Shown here in pieces: positions 53,012 to 63,480 of a stretch of DNA of 64,000 nt. This DNA is from Lepidostoma basale. Its lineage: Eukaryota > Arthropoda > Insecta > Trichoptera > Lepidostomatidae. The stretch is from NCBI GenBank assembly GCA_022606425.2, contig JAHDVF020000840.1, positions 682,001-746,000 of the forward strand, in the 5' to 3' direction. The notes beneath the pieces were generated by a model, which did no database searches, was not told the origin of the DNA, and saw only the letters and a list, made by a program, of their open reading frames with translations. Both the position numbers and the translations under genes were made by a program. The first letter of the stretch is position 1. Every line of letters starts with the position of its first letter.

Positions 53012-53376
53012 GACATATGGAAAAACGAAAGCTGACACCACCAAAACAAAAAATCTCCTAAGAACCACAGAAATGAAGACTCTCCGATCCGTTGTGGGAA
53101 CGGCACTCCGAGACAGGGTAAGAAATTCTGAAATAAGAAAAATCTGCAATGTGGAAGATGATGTCGTGCGATGGGGAAGACTGAGAAGACGCTCCTGGAG
53201 AGATCATGTGGAAAGAGCATGTTCTGGAAGAATGATAAATATAGCCGCTAATAAAGTACAAACAGGAAATCGACCTCCAGGAAGTCCACCCAAAAGGTGG
53301 CGAGACAATTGGACATCTACATCCCAGTAACAGGCTCTGAGAAGTAACAGGACGCATTCCTAAATAAAGAAGATAC
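53012..53376 (+). mobile_element. LINE-D copy with open frame
   Basis: GKTKADTTKTKNLLRTTEMK, TLRSVVGTALRDRVRNSEIR, NVEDDVVRWGRLRRRSWRD, ANKVQTGNRPPGSPPKRWRD, NWTSTSQ. The end AATAAAGAAGATA lacks a long tail. Candidate 8-bp duplication AACTAAAT at 53004-53011 and 53377-53384. Confidence 0.8.
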
Positions 53377-53389
53377 AACTAAATAATTA

Positions 53390-53800
53390 TCACGTAATCT
53401 CTCCAAAGGGGTAGCAGAAAGACTGAATCACCATACTGTTCTTTGGGGACTTACTTCTATCGCTTCCCCAACGTCATGTCAAGCACGCACGTCGATTTTC
53501 TCCGATTCCTCACGTGGCCGACATTTGATTGATTTGATCATGCCACGTTTTCTTCGATCCTCTTCCATTTGTGATTTCTTTCACATTGTTCACGTTTATT
53601 TTTTTTATTCCTTCTATATTCATTCTTTCAGTGTTTCCAAACCATCTTAATTTGATTTTTTGATCCTTTGATTGTTGTGCTCATTAAGCTTTCATTTGCA
53701 ATTCATTCACTTTTTATATTTGCTTTTACTTTCATCATTTTATTGGCAGATTCATATTTCATTTCCATTATGAAATGCCGTCTCAGCTTTTTTTGATAGA
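53390..53800 (-). mobile_element. LINE-B copy, old
   Basis: ATCTCTCCAAAGGGGTAGCA, CACGTCGATTTTCTCCGATT, TTTGATCATGCCACGTTTTC, AACCATCTTAATTTGATTTT. Many substitutions and no coding left. Confidence 0.65.
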
Positions 53801-53954
53801 CTTTTGTTTTGCTCTCCCTATCGGCATCACCAGATGCAGGTTGGTTAGTTTATTACTGGTGGTGTTTACCTCAATGTACGTTAGCTTCAATTCACACTTA
53901 ACTCAAAAACAAAAAATAATATAATCTAACGATTTTACTCAAATCTCTTTGTGG

Positions 53955-54335
53955 AAATTAATTAATCTTTGTGGTGAGGGGTAGGCAGAGAAGATGGATC
54001 GCAACAATTCTCTGTCCCGGCATACCTCTCGGGCTTCCTCTACATTCATACATCGTACCATGCACGCACGTCGCTTATTCCGACTTCGAATGTGGCCGCA
54101 TTTTAGTAATTGATTAATTTGGTCATGCCATGTTTTCCTCGGTTGTCCTCGGCTTCTTTTTCCACTCACGCTGCTTGTGTATAACTTTTTAACCATTCTA
54201 CTCTCATCCATTCGTTCCATATGTCCAAACCATCTCAGGAATCCTTTTTTGATTTTATCCGTGATGCAGTCATCTGCCTTACATTTCTCTCTTATATCAT
54301 CGTTTGGTATTCTATCATACATAATCTACACACAT
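53955..54335 (-). mobile_element. LINE-B subfamily 2 copy
   Basis: Minus frame open 54322-53939: MYDRIPNDDIREKCKADD, KGFLRWFGHMERMDESRMV, SVSGKRSRGQPRKTWHDQ, REVCRDRELLRSIFSAYPSP. The extreme 3' end is lost. Confidence 0.8.
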
Positions 54336-55690
54336 CTATCATACATTATGGAAGTTTATTTTAAATAATAAAGTAATTAAACGATGTTTTTATTAACTCT
54401 TTCCAGTTTTGTAATTATTTCGACACATGTCGCCAGCTGTTTAAGTAATAATTTCAAGCAGATATATGTTTTGGCTCTACATGACATTTTATTACGAACG
54501 TTTTTAAATTTGATTTTTGGAATGCTGTAAAATTTTTAACGTATGGAAAATATTTAAAATAAAAATTTGTATGGAAGATTGACTGCTATATAAGTTTTGA
54601 ATGTTTTAGGATTGAGACATTTCTGGCCGCGTACCTGTGTGCTTTGCGTAATAAAAATCAATCCAGGTGTAGCATTTCAGCTTCCCTCGGGTTATTTGAT
54701 ATCATTTTAACAACCATTTTGTGATGTCAATCACTTGGATGAGAGTATAAGATATCATAAGAGAGAATGAAAATATCGTAAAGACAAAGTATTACAAAAA
54801 TTTCTTTTCTTTTACTTGATTTGAAAGGACAAATTTATTACAAGATCCAAGACAAAGACAACCAAACAAAAGCGATATTGTCATAACAGCTTAACATATC
54901 CTTCCTTATTTTTGCGATCTGTTTTGACAGGATATTAAATTTGTCCTGTGATGAAGATGTCCAACTTTCTCTCCATGGTGGTTGTCCTATTGGTCACTAT
55001 CTTGGTATTCCGACCCGACTGTGGACCCGACAGAAAGCAAACGCTTAACTTTACAGACAAGACAAAAATAAGGAGAGTGGAGGAGTTATTTCTGGCGACG
55101 TAAAACTGAGAGGACTTTTCTTAACTGATGGCCAAAGTCAGGGTAGCCTTATATGGCAAAGAAAGAAGAAGATAAATTATGTAACAGAATAATTTTATCG
55201 TTTTTCTTTTGTCAAATTAATTCACTTCGCATATTTTTTTAATGAGAACAACTTAAATTATTCAATACAAATACTCATTTTGCAACAATGTAAGATATAA
55301 GGAGCTTTTATTTGAATAAAACTTCAAGGTTGGAGAATTGAAAACTGCATTTAAAAGATGTATCAACATCAAAACGGCACGGTTCAGACGTTTATTTACA
55401 ACGTTTGAAAGGATAGCCCGTCAGAAGATGGAATCAGATGAAAGTCGTCGTTAGAAGTGAGGCCGGGGCAGTAAATAAGCCAAACCGAATCGTAGTTTTG
55501 TCTCCAAAATCTCACGTTTATTTTCAATTACAGTACACTCTCGGTTAACCGCTTATAGATTATCCATTTTGCGTATAATGTGGAGAATACATTATAATAA
55601 AATACAATTGATACAATAAGAAACATCGTAAAATTATTACTCTTTATAAGAATATTAGTTACATCAACGAAATGCACAGAATCACGATTA
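54336..55690. other. Spacer with LINE scraps
   Basis: 54370-54440 is a decayed member of the 36365/40925 foldback family. 54940-55010 on the minus strand gives PPWRESWTSSSQDKFN, a LINE-D-type end. Otherwise no feature. Confidence 0.4.
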
Positions 55691-55694
55691 TTTA

Positions 55695-56176
55695 AAACTA
55701 ACTAACTAACTAACCATCAACCCGTCTCCCCGAAGGGGTACGCAGAAAGAATGGACTGCCACTCTTTTCTTTCCTGACATATTTCTCTCGGTTCCTCAAC
55801 ATTCATACATCGTGTCATGCACGCGCGTCGATTTCTCTGACTCCTCACATGGCCGACATTCAATATTTTATTTATGTGATCGTGTCACGTTTTCCTCGGT
55901 CTTCCTCTATTTCTGGTTCCATTTACACCATTAACATAGAATTTTTTTATCATTCTTTCTTCATTTATTCTTTCCATATATCCAAATCATCTTAATGATC
56001 CTTTCATTATTTTGTTCATGACACCATCAATCGCACCGCATTCACTTCTTATATTTTCATTCGACACTCTATCATACACAGAGTATGCACACATTCGTCT
56101 AAGAGATCTCATTTCTACTGCATTTATTCTACTTTCATCCTTCTTTTGCCTGTTCCATGCTTCGCTTCCACACATA
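55695..56176 (-). mobile_element. LINE-B copy
   Basis: Minus coding GSEAWNRQKKDESRINAVEM, SLRRMCAYSVYDRVSNENI, then frameshifted RPRKT* and MTRCMNVEEPREICQ. Flanked by ATCACGATTATTT at 55681-55693 and 56199-56211 (13 bp), with 22 extra bases before the second repeat. Confidence 0.8.
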
Positions 56177-56211
56177 AGATTATTCCATGCTTTTTATTAT
56201 CACGATTATTT

Positions 56212-56510
56212 GATGAATTAAAACACTGCTTTTTAGTTTATTTCTCTTGACATGTTTCGAAGGTTTTACACCTTCATCATCGAGAGAACGATATATAGTA
56301 AACTAACGAAAATTATTTCAAAATGAATTTAAGATCCTAGGAATGTATTATATATAACATGTGTTAGTTAACTTAGACAGATTATCGGGGACATACTAGA
56401 TCAATGGTTTATATCGTTCTACCGATGACAAAGGTGAATCAAACAGTGTTTTAATTTATCAAAAATACGTCATTATAGAATTCCACAGTGTTAACGCCTT
56501 AAGTTTTTCT
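56212..56510. mobile_element. Foldback family K copy with hammerhead-like arm
   Basis: GATGAATTAAAACACTGCTT start, GGAATTCCACAGTGTTAACG-type end at 56479-56505. Minus arm: UCGAUGA, U, stem II GAAGG/CCTTC, GAAA, ACAUGU, C (56283-56249). Outer stem I TTAGTTTA (56233-56240) pairs with 56299-56306. Confidence 0.65.
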
Positions 56511-56639
56511 AGAAATGCAAATCCTATGTAATCACACAAATAAAATTGTTTTGAAATCCGACAACTATTTATTTAAACTACTTTCTGATCATTTATTTTT
56601 AAATTGCGCCGTTTTAAACAATTAATAACCCCAAGAGTA

Positions 56640-56970
56640 CACTCGAAAGATACTGAAAAACAGTGAAATTTTCATTTGTTCCTTAAATTTACTCAAACTT
56701 AATACTAACAGGGAGATTATTCCATGCTATTCCATGCATACCCGCAACCTTAAAACCATGATCGTAAAAACTTGCTTTATTAGCTCTGACAGGCATCGCC
56801 ATGATGTTCGCATATATTTCCACTGATCGGATTAAACGTTGCCTTTCCTTTGGCATGGGTTCTGAAATGTACGCTTCAGTCACCCAGAGTTCTGAAATGT
56901 GCGCTTGCGGTCTCTGTTGTAGAGTATGTCTAAGTTCCATCCATGAGCCATTATACCGTATCACTGTTCA
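56640..56970 (-). pseudogene. Unassigned retroelement-like frame
   Basis: Minus frame of 91 codons: IRYNGSWMELRHTLQQRPQA, RQRLIRSVEIYANIMAMPV and GFKVAGMHGIAWNNLPVSI. The last block resembles the (V)AG..AWN(S/N)LP C terminus of CR1/Jockey-type LINEs. No stop-free extension and no tail seen. Confidence 0.4.
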
Positions 56971-57299
56971 GTAGGTCTGGCCTATAGTTTGTTTCACTCA
57001 CATCCATAACCATACATAGCCATCCATAACTTCAACTCTATTATGTCGCTTCGATCTACCCTTTTCTATTTTACGCTGGATTCTAATATTCGATTGCTGT
57101 CTACTAAAACTATTTAACTGAATCTTGTTTGCTTCTTCGCATCAATGGCAATCTAGTTTCGTAAGGAAGGCTCTATAAATGGCACTATTTCTCATATTCT
57201 CTTACCGTTTTGCTGGAAGGTTTGGCCGAGTCCGTTTCGTTTCCAGGGTCACCGGCTGTTACAGTAATAGTAACACCACGTGAAGGCACGTTCATTTTA

Positions 57300-57500
57300 T
57301 TGCAATTAAGATTATAATACTTAACAACAGTTGAATTAATAGAATAACACATTGAATTTTAATAACACCTTATTTTTCGACATATTTCGGTTGTGACCCA
57401 ACCTTCTTCGATGTGCAAATTAAAACACAAATGTTAATATGTGCACATCATAGTCTTATCACTTACAATGAAGTGTTTTGAAAATACAATGTGTTATTCT
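57300..57500. mobile_element. Foldback with hammerhead-like arm
   Basis: AATAGAATAACACATTG (left) and CAATGTGTTATTCTATTC (right) are inverted. The minus arm near the left reads UCGAAGA, A, GGTTG/CAACC stem, GAAA, UAUGUC (57411-57379). Confidence 0.6.
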
Positions 57501-57751
57501 ATTCATTCAAATATGAATCCACAACACTAAGTAAATGCGAAGATAGGAGCGAAACATCTGAGGCTTCGTATTAAAAACATAAATGAAAGCAATATTGTCC
57601 TTTATAATAAATGTAACAAAAGGATTGCTTTTAAGTTACATTTCTTACTCTCCGTATGAAGAAAATGTTTTGTGTTAAAGAGAGGAGTATCTGGAATGCT
57701 ACTAAAATTTAATTAATGGCACCAAAGAGTCACAGTTCAATACATTTTCAA

Positions 57752-57908
57752 GTTTTTGATAGTTTTGATAGTTTTGATAGTTTTGATAGTTTTGATAGTT
57801 TTGATAGTTTTGATAGTTTTGATAGTTTTGATAGTTTTGATAGTTTTGATAGTTTTGATAGTTTTGATAGTTTTGATAGTTTTGATAGTTTTGATAGTTT
57901 TGATAGTT
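57752..57908. repeat. 9-bp minisatellite (GTTTTGATA)n, about 17 copies
   Basis: Almost perfect tandem array of 157 bp. Because the unit is 9 bp, it stays open in several frames: (DSF)n and (VLI)n on plus and (TIK)n on minus. These are not genes. Confidence 0.9.
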
Positions 57909-57985
57909 AATTTATTGTATAAGTCCTTGTTTCTGAGTTCTTCTGGGAGGGCATTAAACATGAAGAACTCAAAATGTTAAAATAT
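57909..57985 (-). pseudogene. LINE-like C-terminal scrap next to the array
   Basis: The minus strand reads FEFFMFNALPEELRNKDLYN directly upstream of the array. This is similar in plan to KLYNELPKDTRN of the CR1-like LINE at 2059. The minisatellite could be the element's 3' tail. Confidence 0.4.
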
Positions 57986-58888
57986 GGTGCTTTTTTATGT
58001 CTTAGAATGGTACATTTTTAGATACGAAATTAATACTATTTTATTGTAATAAAGTATTAAAATATTTTGTTCGTTATAATAAAATCTTTTTTATTCATTA
58101 TAAAATATTGACCACTGCATTTTTAATACGCGTATTTTTTCGATTTTACGTGTTGAAAAAATGAAAAATTTCACCGGTTAATCGAGAGCGCGGTGTATTA
58201 CCATCGTCATTGTATTCGGGTCAGGGCTTGACAGGTCCGGTATCTGTGAACACATCTGGGGACATTCGAACGAAAAGGTTTTTTTTTTCAATTTGCATCG
58301 TGGCATCGCTGAAACAATACGCTTATTTTTATGCGGCCATCCATAAATCCAGAAAATACGAATAAAGGAACTCACAATGGCGGTCTGACCGCACGGCGGC
58401 CATTTTATTATCATTTCAGTTCAGTTCGGGGATTCTGTAAGAGAGAGGACAACTAATTCTAAATAGGATCAATTTTATTTATTTAAAAAGTGTTTGCTTT
58501 AAGTTTTCTTTTTCTTTTTCCTTTTAGGTAGCTCTGATTGTGAGGCATATTAAAAATCATAATTACACCATTCCGAACATGTCATTATTATTTTTCATTT
58601 TTATTTTTTCATTTAAATATCAAAAGCAATTAACATACAAGTTTGAGGTAAATACAGAATAATATTACATAGCTATAGCAGAGCAAGAGGGCATATCTTA
58701 TTTTATACCCCAAATTGCCATGCAGAGGCACTTCGAAGTTCTCCTGTATTGAAAGCGATTCGTCTTTTAAATGAGATGGCAAAGGGGATAGACCTCTTTG
58801 GATGCAATTATAGCAAATTCGTGAATACCCTTACGAAAAGAGCAACAAGAAGATAACTGTCATATTTCCATTCACATGGTTCTATGTA
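57986..58888. other. Spacer with GC-richer block
   Basis: 58180-58440 (CGGGTCAGGGCTTGACAGGT, GACCGCACGGCGGCCATTTT) is GC-richer and unique; no domain in the short minus frame. The rest is AT-rich. Confidence 0.4.
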
Positions 58889-58890
58889 CG

Positions 58891-59142
58891 ACCTTCGTGG
58901 CCGATTGGTAAGTGCATTGACTGACACCCCGAAGGTTCCGGGTTCGATTCCCGGCGAAGGCAGTATGATTGTCACACTGTCTATGGTCTGATGTAGAATT
59001 CACGTTAGTAAAATGGCGATAGATTAGCTACCTATCACATGTCACGAGAATCACTATGATAGCTATAATAATACCCTTTATATCGATTTGGCTCATGCTG
59101 TCATGATGTAAAGAGCGATTCAAAATAATAATAATAATAATC
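58891..59142 (+). mobile_element. tRNA-derived SINE
   Basis: The head folds like a tRNA: acceptor-type CCTTCG with CGAAGG, box A TGGCCGATTGGTAAGTGC, and box B GGTTCGATTCC inside a perfect CCGGG/CCCGG arm. The body (GTCACACTGTCTATGGTCTG to CATGATGTAAAGAGCGATTC) follows, ending in (TAA)n at 59128-59142. Lack of a good anticodon stem, plus the body and tail, argue against a functional tRNA gene. RNA polymerase III transcription is expected for this class. Confidence 0.75.
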
Positions 59143-59250
59143 ATAATTTCCATTTATGTTATTTTGTTTCACCCTTTACGCCGATTTGGCTAGCGCTGTA
59201 ATGATGTAAAGAACTTTTCAACAAATAATTACAATAATAATAAATATCAA
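59143..59250 (+). repeat. Second copy of the SINE 3' segment
   Basis: CCCTTTACGCCGATTTGGCT and TGTAATGATGTAAAGAACTT repeat the body end at 59084-59125, again followed by an (ATA)n run. Confidence 0.7.
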
Positions 59251-59367
59251 ACATGAGACTTAATAAAAAAGTTGGTAATGCAGAAGAGGTAAAGTTTAAC
59301 AAGTTATTTTATTTTTTTTTTTTTTAGCACTTACTTTGTGATTAAATATTTTACATTTAAAAATAAA

Positions 59368-59613
59368 AACTAACTAACTAACCATCACGCCGTCTCCCCG
59401 AAGGGGTAGGCAGAAAGAATGGACTGCCACACTTTTCTTTCCTGACATATTTCTCTCGCTTCCTCAATATTCATACATCGTGTCATGCACTCGCGTCGAT
59501 TTCTCTGACTCCTCACATGGCCGACATTCAATATTTGATTTATTTGATCGTGCCACGTTTTCCTCGGTCTTCCTCTATTTCTGGTTCCATTTACATCATT
59601 ACATCATTACATC
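59368..59613 (-). mobile_element. LINE-B 3' fragment with TSD
   Basis: CTAACTAACTAACCATCACG to TTCTGGTTCCATTTACATCA, then the octamer-like TTACATCA three times. Flanked by ATTTAAAAATA (11 bp) at 59355-59365 and 59614-59624. Confidence 0.8.
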
Positions 59614-59624
59614 ATTTAAAAATA

Positions 59625-60655
59625 CATAAAATAAAATAATCAGTTTGTGTTTTAACCACGGAATGGTTATTATATGTGAAGCCAGCTAGTCTCTCTCATA
59701 CCCAAGGTTCATCAAGGCAATATAAAATAGTCAATATATAGATAAAAATTAAAAAAGATTTGAATGTTTGGTACTATCAACTAGCTCAAAGAAATTCCTG
59801 CAGAAAACAAAGTGTTTTGACATTTCGGAGTATTGAATATTCATTTGTCCTGCGGCAAACATTGTAAACAAAGCTCCTCGTATGATGTGGCAATGCAGAT
59901 TACTACATTACCGACTGCAGAATTCCCTGCTACAGTTTGTGTTTGTTCTATCAATAATGCCGGACATTCCTCCAATCTGAAACTGGAATCGATAGAATAT
60001 CTTCCCAACATCCATATCTCACATCCGAAACTATGCTTCAGGCGCGGAGCTAGGATCTAGAGAAGAAGTCATAGAAAATTTCATATTTTACACGCATTAA
60101 ACGGGTTATTCATATTTTTGATTTAGATTAAAAATTGATGTCTCTCTTCTTGCGTTCCTTTTTTGAATTTGTTAACCGGACCCATGCATTTACTACTAAA
60201 ATGGTGAGAACCAAATCTATGCACTCTATAGCAAGTCCATCGAACCAGTTTTCTCTAGGAAGTGGCTTAGGAATTAATATTTTAGACGTAGTTACTCCGA
60301 ATACGCATAGAATTTATTTTTCATTTACCTATATCTGTGCAATCTATTTATCATAATAAAATATAAATAGACAAAAACGCATTTCGTAAAGGAAAGAGTG
60401 TCGAGAGAAAGAGTAAGAACGAGAATATTTTATAATACAAGAGAGCGAGAGAGGAATGCTTCGATTCCCTGCGAAAAATTCGAAATGCACACGATGCGCA
60501 TGCCCGAAAACATTTCTAAATTATTTTTAATTTTGTTTTGACTATTGTTGTATGACATTAAATAAACAAACAAACACACCATGACCCTCAATGTAGAATT
60601 TGGTTTACTTCCATGAATATTTCACGAGTTGCAATTAGTTTTCATTATATAAATA
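59625..60655. other. Spacer
   Basis: 59650-59740 may be a decayed CCTTGATGAA hairpin. 59820-60060 has a short open frame with no recognised domain. The rest is AT-rich. Confidence 0.35.
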
Positions 60656-60930
60656 ATCTTAGATAGAATACCGAATGACGAAATTAGAGGCATATTATTG
60701 TATCATAAGTAAAATTAAAAAAATGATCCCTGAGATGATTTAGAAACATGGAACGAATGAAAGAGAGAAGAATGTTCAAAATGTTATATACTAACAGTGT
60801 GTATGGAAAGAGAAGCCGTGGAAGATCAAGAAACGCATGGCATGATCAAATTAATCATATAATAAAAGGCATGTCACGATTCATAAATGTTGAGGAGTCT
60901 CGGGAGGTCTATAGTTGCACGAGTATTAGT
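60655..60930 (+). mobile_element. LINE-B subfamily 2 fragment
   Basis: RIPNDEI, RNMERMKERRMFKMLYTNSV, YGKRSRGRSRNAWHDQINHI, then FINVEESREV after a deletion. No terminus. Confidence 0.7.
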
Positions 60931-61656
60931 ATATTTATAATACTAAGAAACCTTGTTTTTAAGTAGCAATTTATAGCTCAATTGCATGTTTGATTGACTA
61001 AATTGTCTTGATTGACTAAATTGACTTGTTTGTTTGATTGACTGAAATAAAAGGATTTTCGTACAGATATTTTAAATAAATTCATTCCAAAAAGAAGAAT
61101 AGCATTTTCAACCTAGTGAAGAATTTCTATTTTGGAATATTTTATTTGTGCCTCAAAAAAAATTCCCCGATCCGGCGCTGTTGTCTACAAACCTGCATAG
61201 ACAATAATATTGTCTGTTGGCGTATTCAATAAAGCTTTCAGGAATTCTATTGTCTTCTATTCAAATGTGTTCTGGAATCAAATTCTAAATCGAATTTCCC
61301 CCAAACTGCAATTTCGCCTTTGAATAATAATTTCGTGTTTTCAATGTTTTCTTGCTTCATTTTGGTTTGGTTGCATATAAAAAGGAATAAAGCTTCATTG
61401 AAAACAATGAACTTGTACTTATATTTTAGTTCATCATTTCTATGCACAAATCAAAATTAACTGCGAAACATTAAGCCTCTTAGGACTAGGCAAAGACATA
61501 TCACCACACTTTTCTATCCTGACACATATCTCTAATATTTTATTAATATTTTTTTATTGAAATTAAGGCGTTAAAACTGTGGAATTCCATGAGTTAATTT
61601 GAAATAATTTAAAACACTGTATAATCCACTTTCTTAATTAAATATTTTATTCTGGC
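60931..61656. other. AT-rich spacer
   Basis: 61490-61535 holds a LINE-B antisense scrap. 61560-61640 (AAGGCGTTAAAACTGTGGAA TTCC) is a family-K end. Confidence 0.4.
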
Positions 61657-62085
61657 AGAAGAAAGATGAGAGCAGAATAAATGCGGTAGATATGAGGTCC
61701 CTAAGACGTATGTGTGGTAGAACGATGTAGGACAGAATCTCAAATGCTGATATAAGGAAGGAATGTAGAGCGAAAGAAGGTTTTATGAAAAAAATTATGA
61801 AAGGTTCGCTGCGTTGGTTCGGACATATGGAGCGCATGGGTGAAGAAAGAATGGTTAAAAAAAGTAAACGTTAACAATGTAAATGGAGTAAGGAGTCGAG
61901 GTAGACCGAGGAAAACATGGCATGACCAAATTAATCAAATATTAAAGGTTGGTCATGTCAGAAGCCGGAAGAATCGACGTGCGTGTATGACTCGCTGTAT
62001 GAATGTGGAGGAAGCTATAGAGGTGTGCCAGGATAGAGTAGTGTTGCCTACCCCTGCGGGGAAACAGCGTGATGGTTTTTTGTTG
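61657..62085 (+). mobile_element. LINE-B subfamily 3 copy
   Basis: WQKKDESRINAVDMRSLRRM, a stop after CGRTM, AKEGFMKKIMKGSLRWFGHM, then frameshifted VNVNNVNGVRSRGRPRKTWH. End TGCGGGGAAACAGCGTGATGG followed by TTTTTTG rather than TTAG. Confidence 0.8.
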
Positions 62086-62095
62086 TTGTTACAAA

Positions 62096-62405
62096 TCAAA
62101 ATATGGCAGTAGAGATAGAGTAGCCATAATGATTTATATACATGTTCAAGAAAAAGTCAATAAACCCTCCGTATCAGGGTGTTTGAAGAATCTGATCTGG
62201 GGGAATAAGGATATGCTAGTAGAGAGTAAAGTTAGAATTTATAAAACATGCATCAGGCCCATAACGACTTACGGAATCGAAGCAAGAGCAGACACTGTCA
62301 GAACCAAACATCTAAGCTCGAGAGGTATGTCAGGACAAAGCAGTATGGCGGTCCATCCTCCCTGCCTACCCTTCCGTGGAAACGGCGTGATGGTTTCTTA
62401 GTTTT
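62096..62405 (+). mobile_element. Second chimera, LINE-D joined to LINE-B
   Basis: 62096-62312 codes for LINE-D upstream ORF2 (KVNKPSVSGCLKNLIWGNK, KVRIYKTCIRPITTYGIEAR, ADTVRTKH). From about 62320 it continues as the LINE-B end (GAGGTATGTCAGGACAAAGC, TCCGTGGAAACGGCGTGATGG). Confidence 0.7.
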
Positions 62406-62944
62406 TTAGTTAGTTTTACTAATAAGCATTGAAACCAATTGATAGAACTAATCGTTTTATCAATTAGTATCTAGGACGCTAGTAGACAGAAAACAAACAT
62501 CATCCATTAGCATAACTTGTAAAGAATTGTTAAAGTAAATTTATTTTCGTTCGCCTTACTGTGCGAAATATATTATCGTGTGATTGTATGCAATATTCCG
62601 TATATTTAAATGTCTCTCCCATGGAAATTTGAGTCCCGTGTCCTTCCATGGCTAATGTATGCCAAGTTTTTCCATTCTCCTCTTGGGAACAATGGCTCGA
62701 GGGAGAAAGACTATTATATTTCGCATCTTCTCATCTCTATCCGCTCGCCCATCTCTACAGAACTCTTGAGATGTTTACAGACAGTCTGAATCTGGATATT
62801 CACTCAAATACTATTATTTTTTCATTGTTATTCAGTTTTAGAAATTTCGAATTCAATCTTTTGAATTTGGTATACGAAGAGTTTACATATTTTTATTATA
62901 TTTAAAAGTGAGCAAACTTATAGAAATTCGAATAAACTAACTGA
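62406..62944. other. Spacer
   Basis: 62600-62780 is GC-richer and unique; the frame starting at 62648 has no recognised domain. Confidence 0.35.
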
Positions 62945-63070
62945 AAGCCAAAATGACCGTTCACAATGGAGTTCAGCTTTCTACCCTTATGTATTATATA
63001 AAAATAGAAGCATGGATCTGGCAAAAGAAGGATGAGAGCAAAATAAATGCGGAAGATATGAGATCAAATC
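62945..63070 (+). mobile_element. LINE-B internal scrap
   Basis: AKMTVHNGVQLSTLMYYIK, then EAWIWQKKDESKINAEDMRS; stops there. Confidence 0.65.
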
Positions 63071-63211
63071 AATACAGCGGTTTGCTAAAGCTCTTTTTCA
63101 TTTGAAACTCGTATAACTAAAATCAGTGCCAAGAAATATTATATTTAAGTGCCAAAACTGTATAATAATACAGTTTTGAAACACTGATTAATTATAATAA
63201 AAAAAATATTT

Positions 63212-63385
63212 ATTAATTAACTAACTAACTAACCATCCAGCCGTCTCTCCGAAGGGGTAGGCAGATAGAATGGATAGCCATATTGTTCTGTCCCGACAAA
63301 CTTCTCTCGATTCCTCTTTAATCATACATCGTGTCATACACGCACGTCAACTTCTCCAGCTATGCGTGACCGACGCTTTTATAAT
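63212..63385 (-). mobile_element. LINE-B 3' fragment
   Basis: ACTAACTAACTAACCATCCA, GAAGGGGTAGGCAGATAGAA, CATACATCGTGTCATACACG, then loss of similarity. Confidence 0.7.
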
Positions 63386-63480
63386 ATTTTTTTTTAATTT
63401 AATTCCACTTGATTTTATGGCTTCAACCGGTTTCGGCAGCTCGCTGCCATCTTCGGGTTTAATTACGTTGTAATATGTCG
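63386..63480 (-). repeat. Foldback with CCGGTTTCGGCAGC arm
   Basis: Minus strand CCGAAGA, U, GGCAGC-GA-GCTGCC, GAAA, CCGGTT. The segment CGCTGCCATCTTCGGGTTTA ATTACGTTGTAATAT is repeated at 63480-63513. Confidence 0.6.

Noticed and set aside
57716..57980. (DSF)n, (VLI)n and (TIK)n proteins
   Set aside because: All come from the 9-bp minisatellite, which is open in several frames by its length alone.
58891..58962. Functional tRNA gene
   Set aside because: Box A, box B and acceptor-like pairs are present, but there is no proper anticodon stem, and a SINE body and TAA tail follow.
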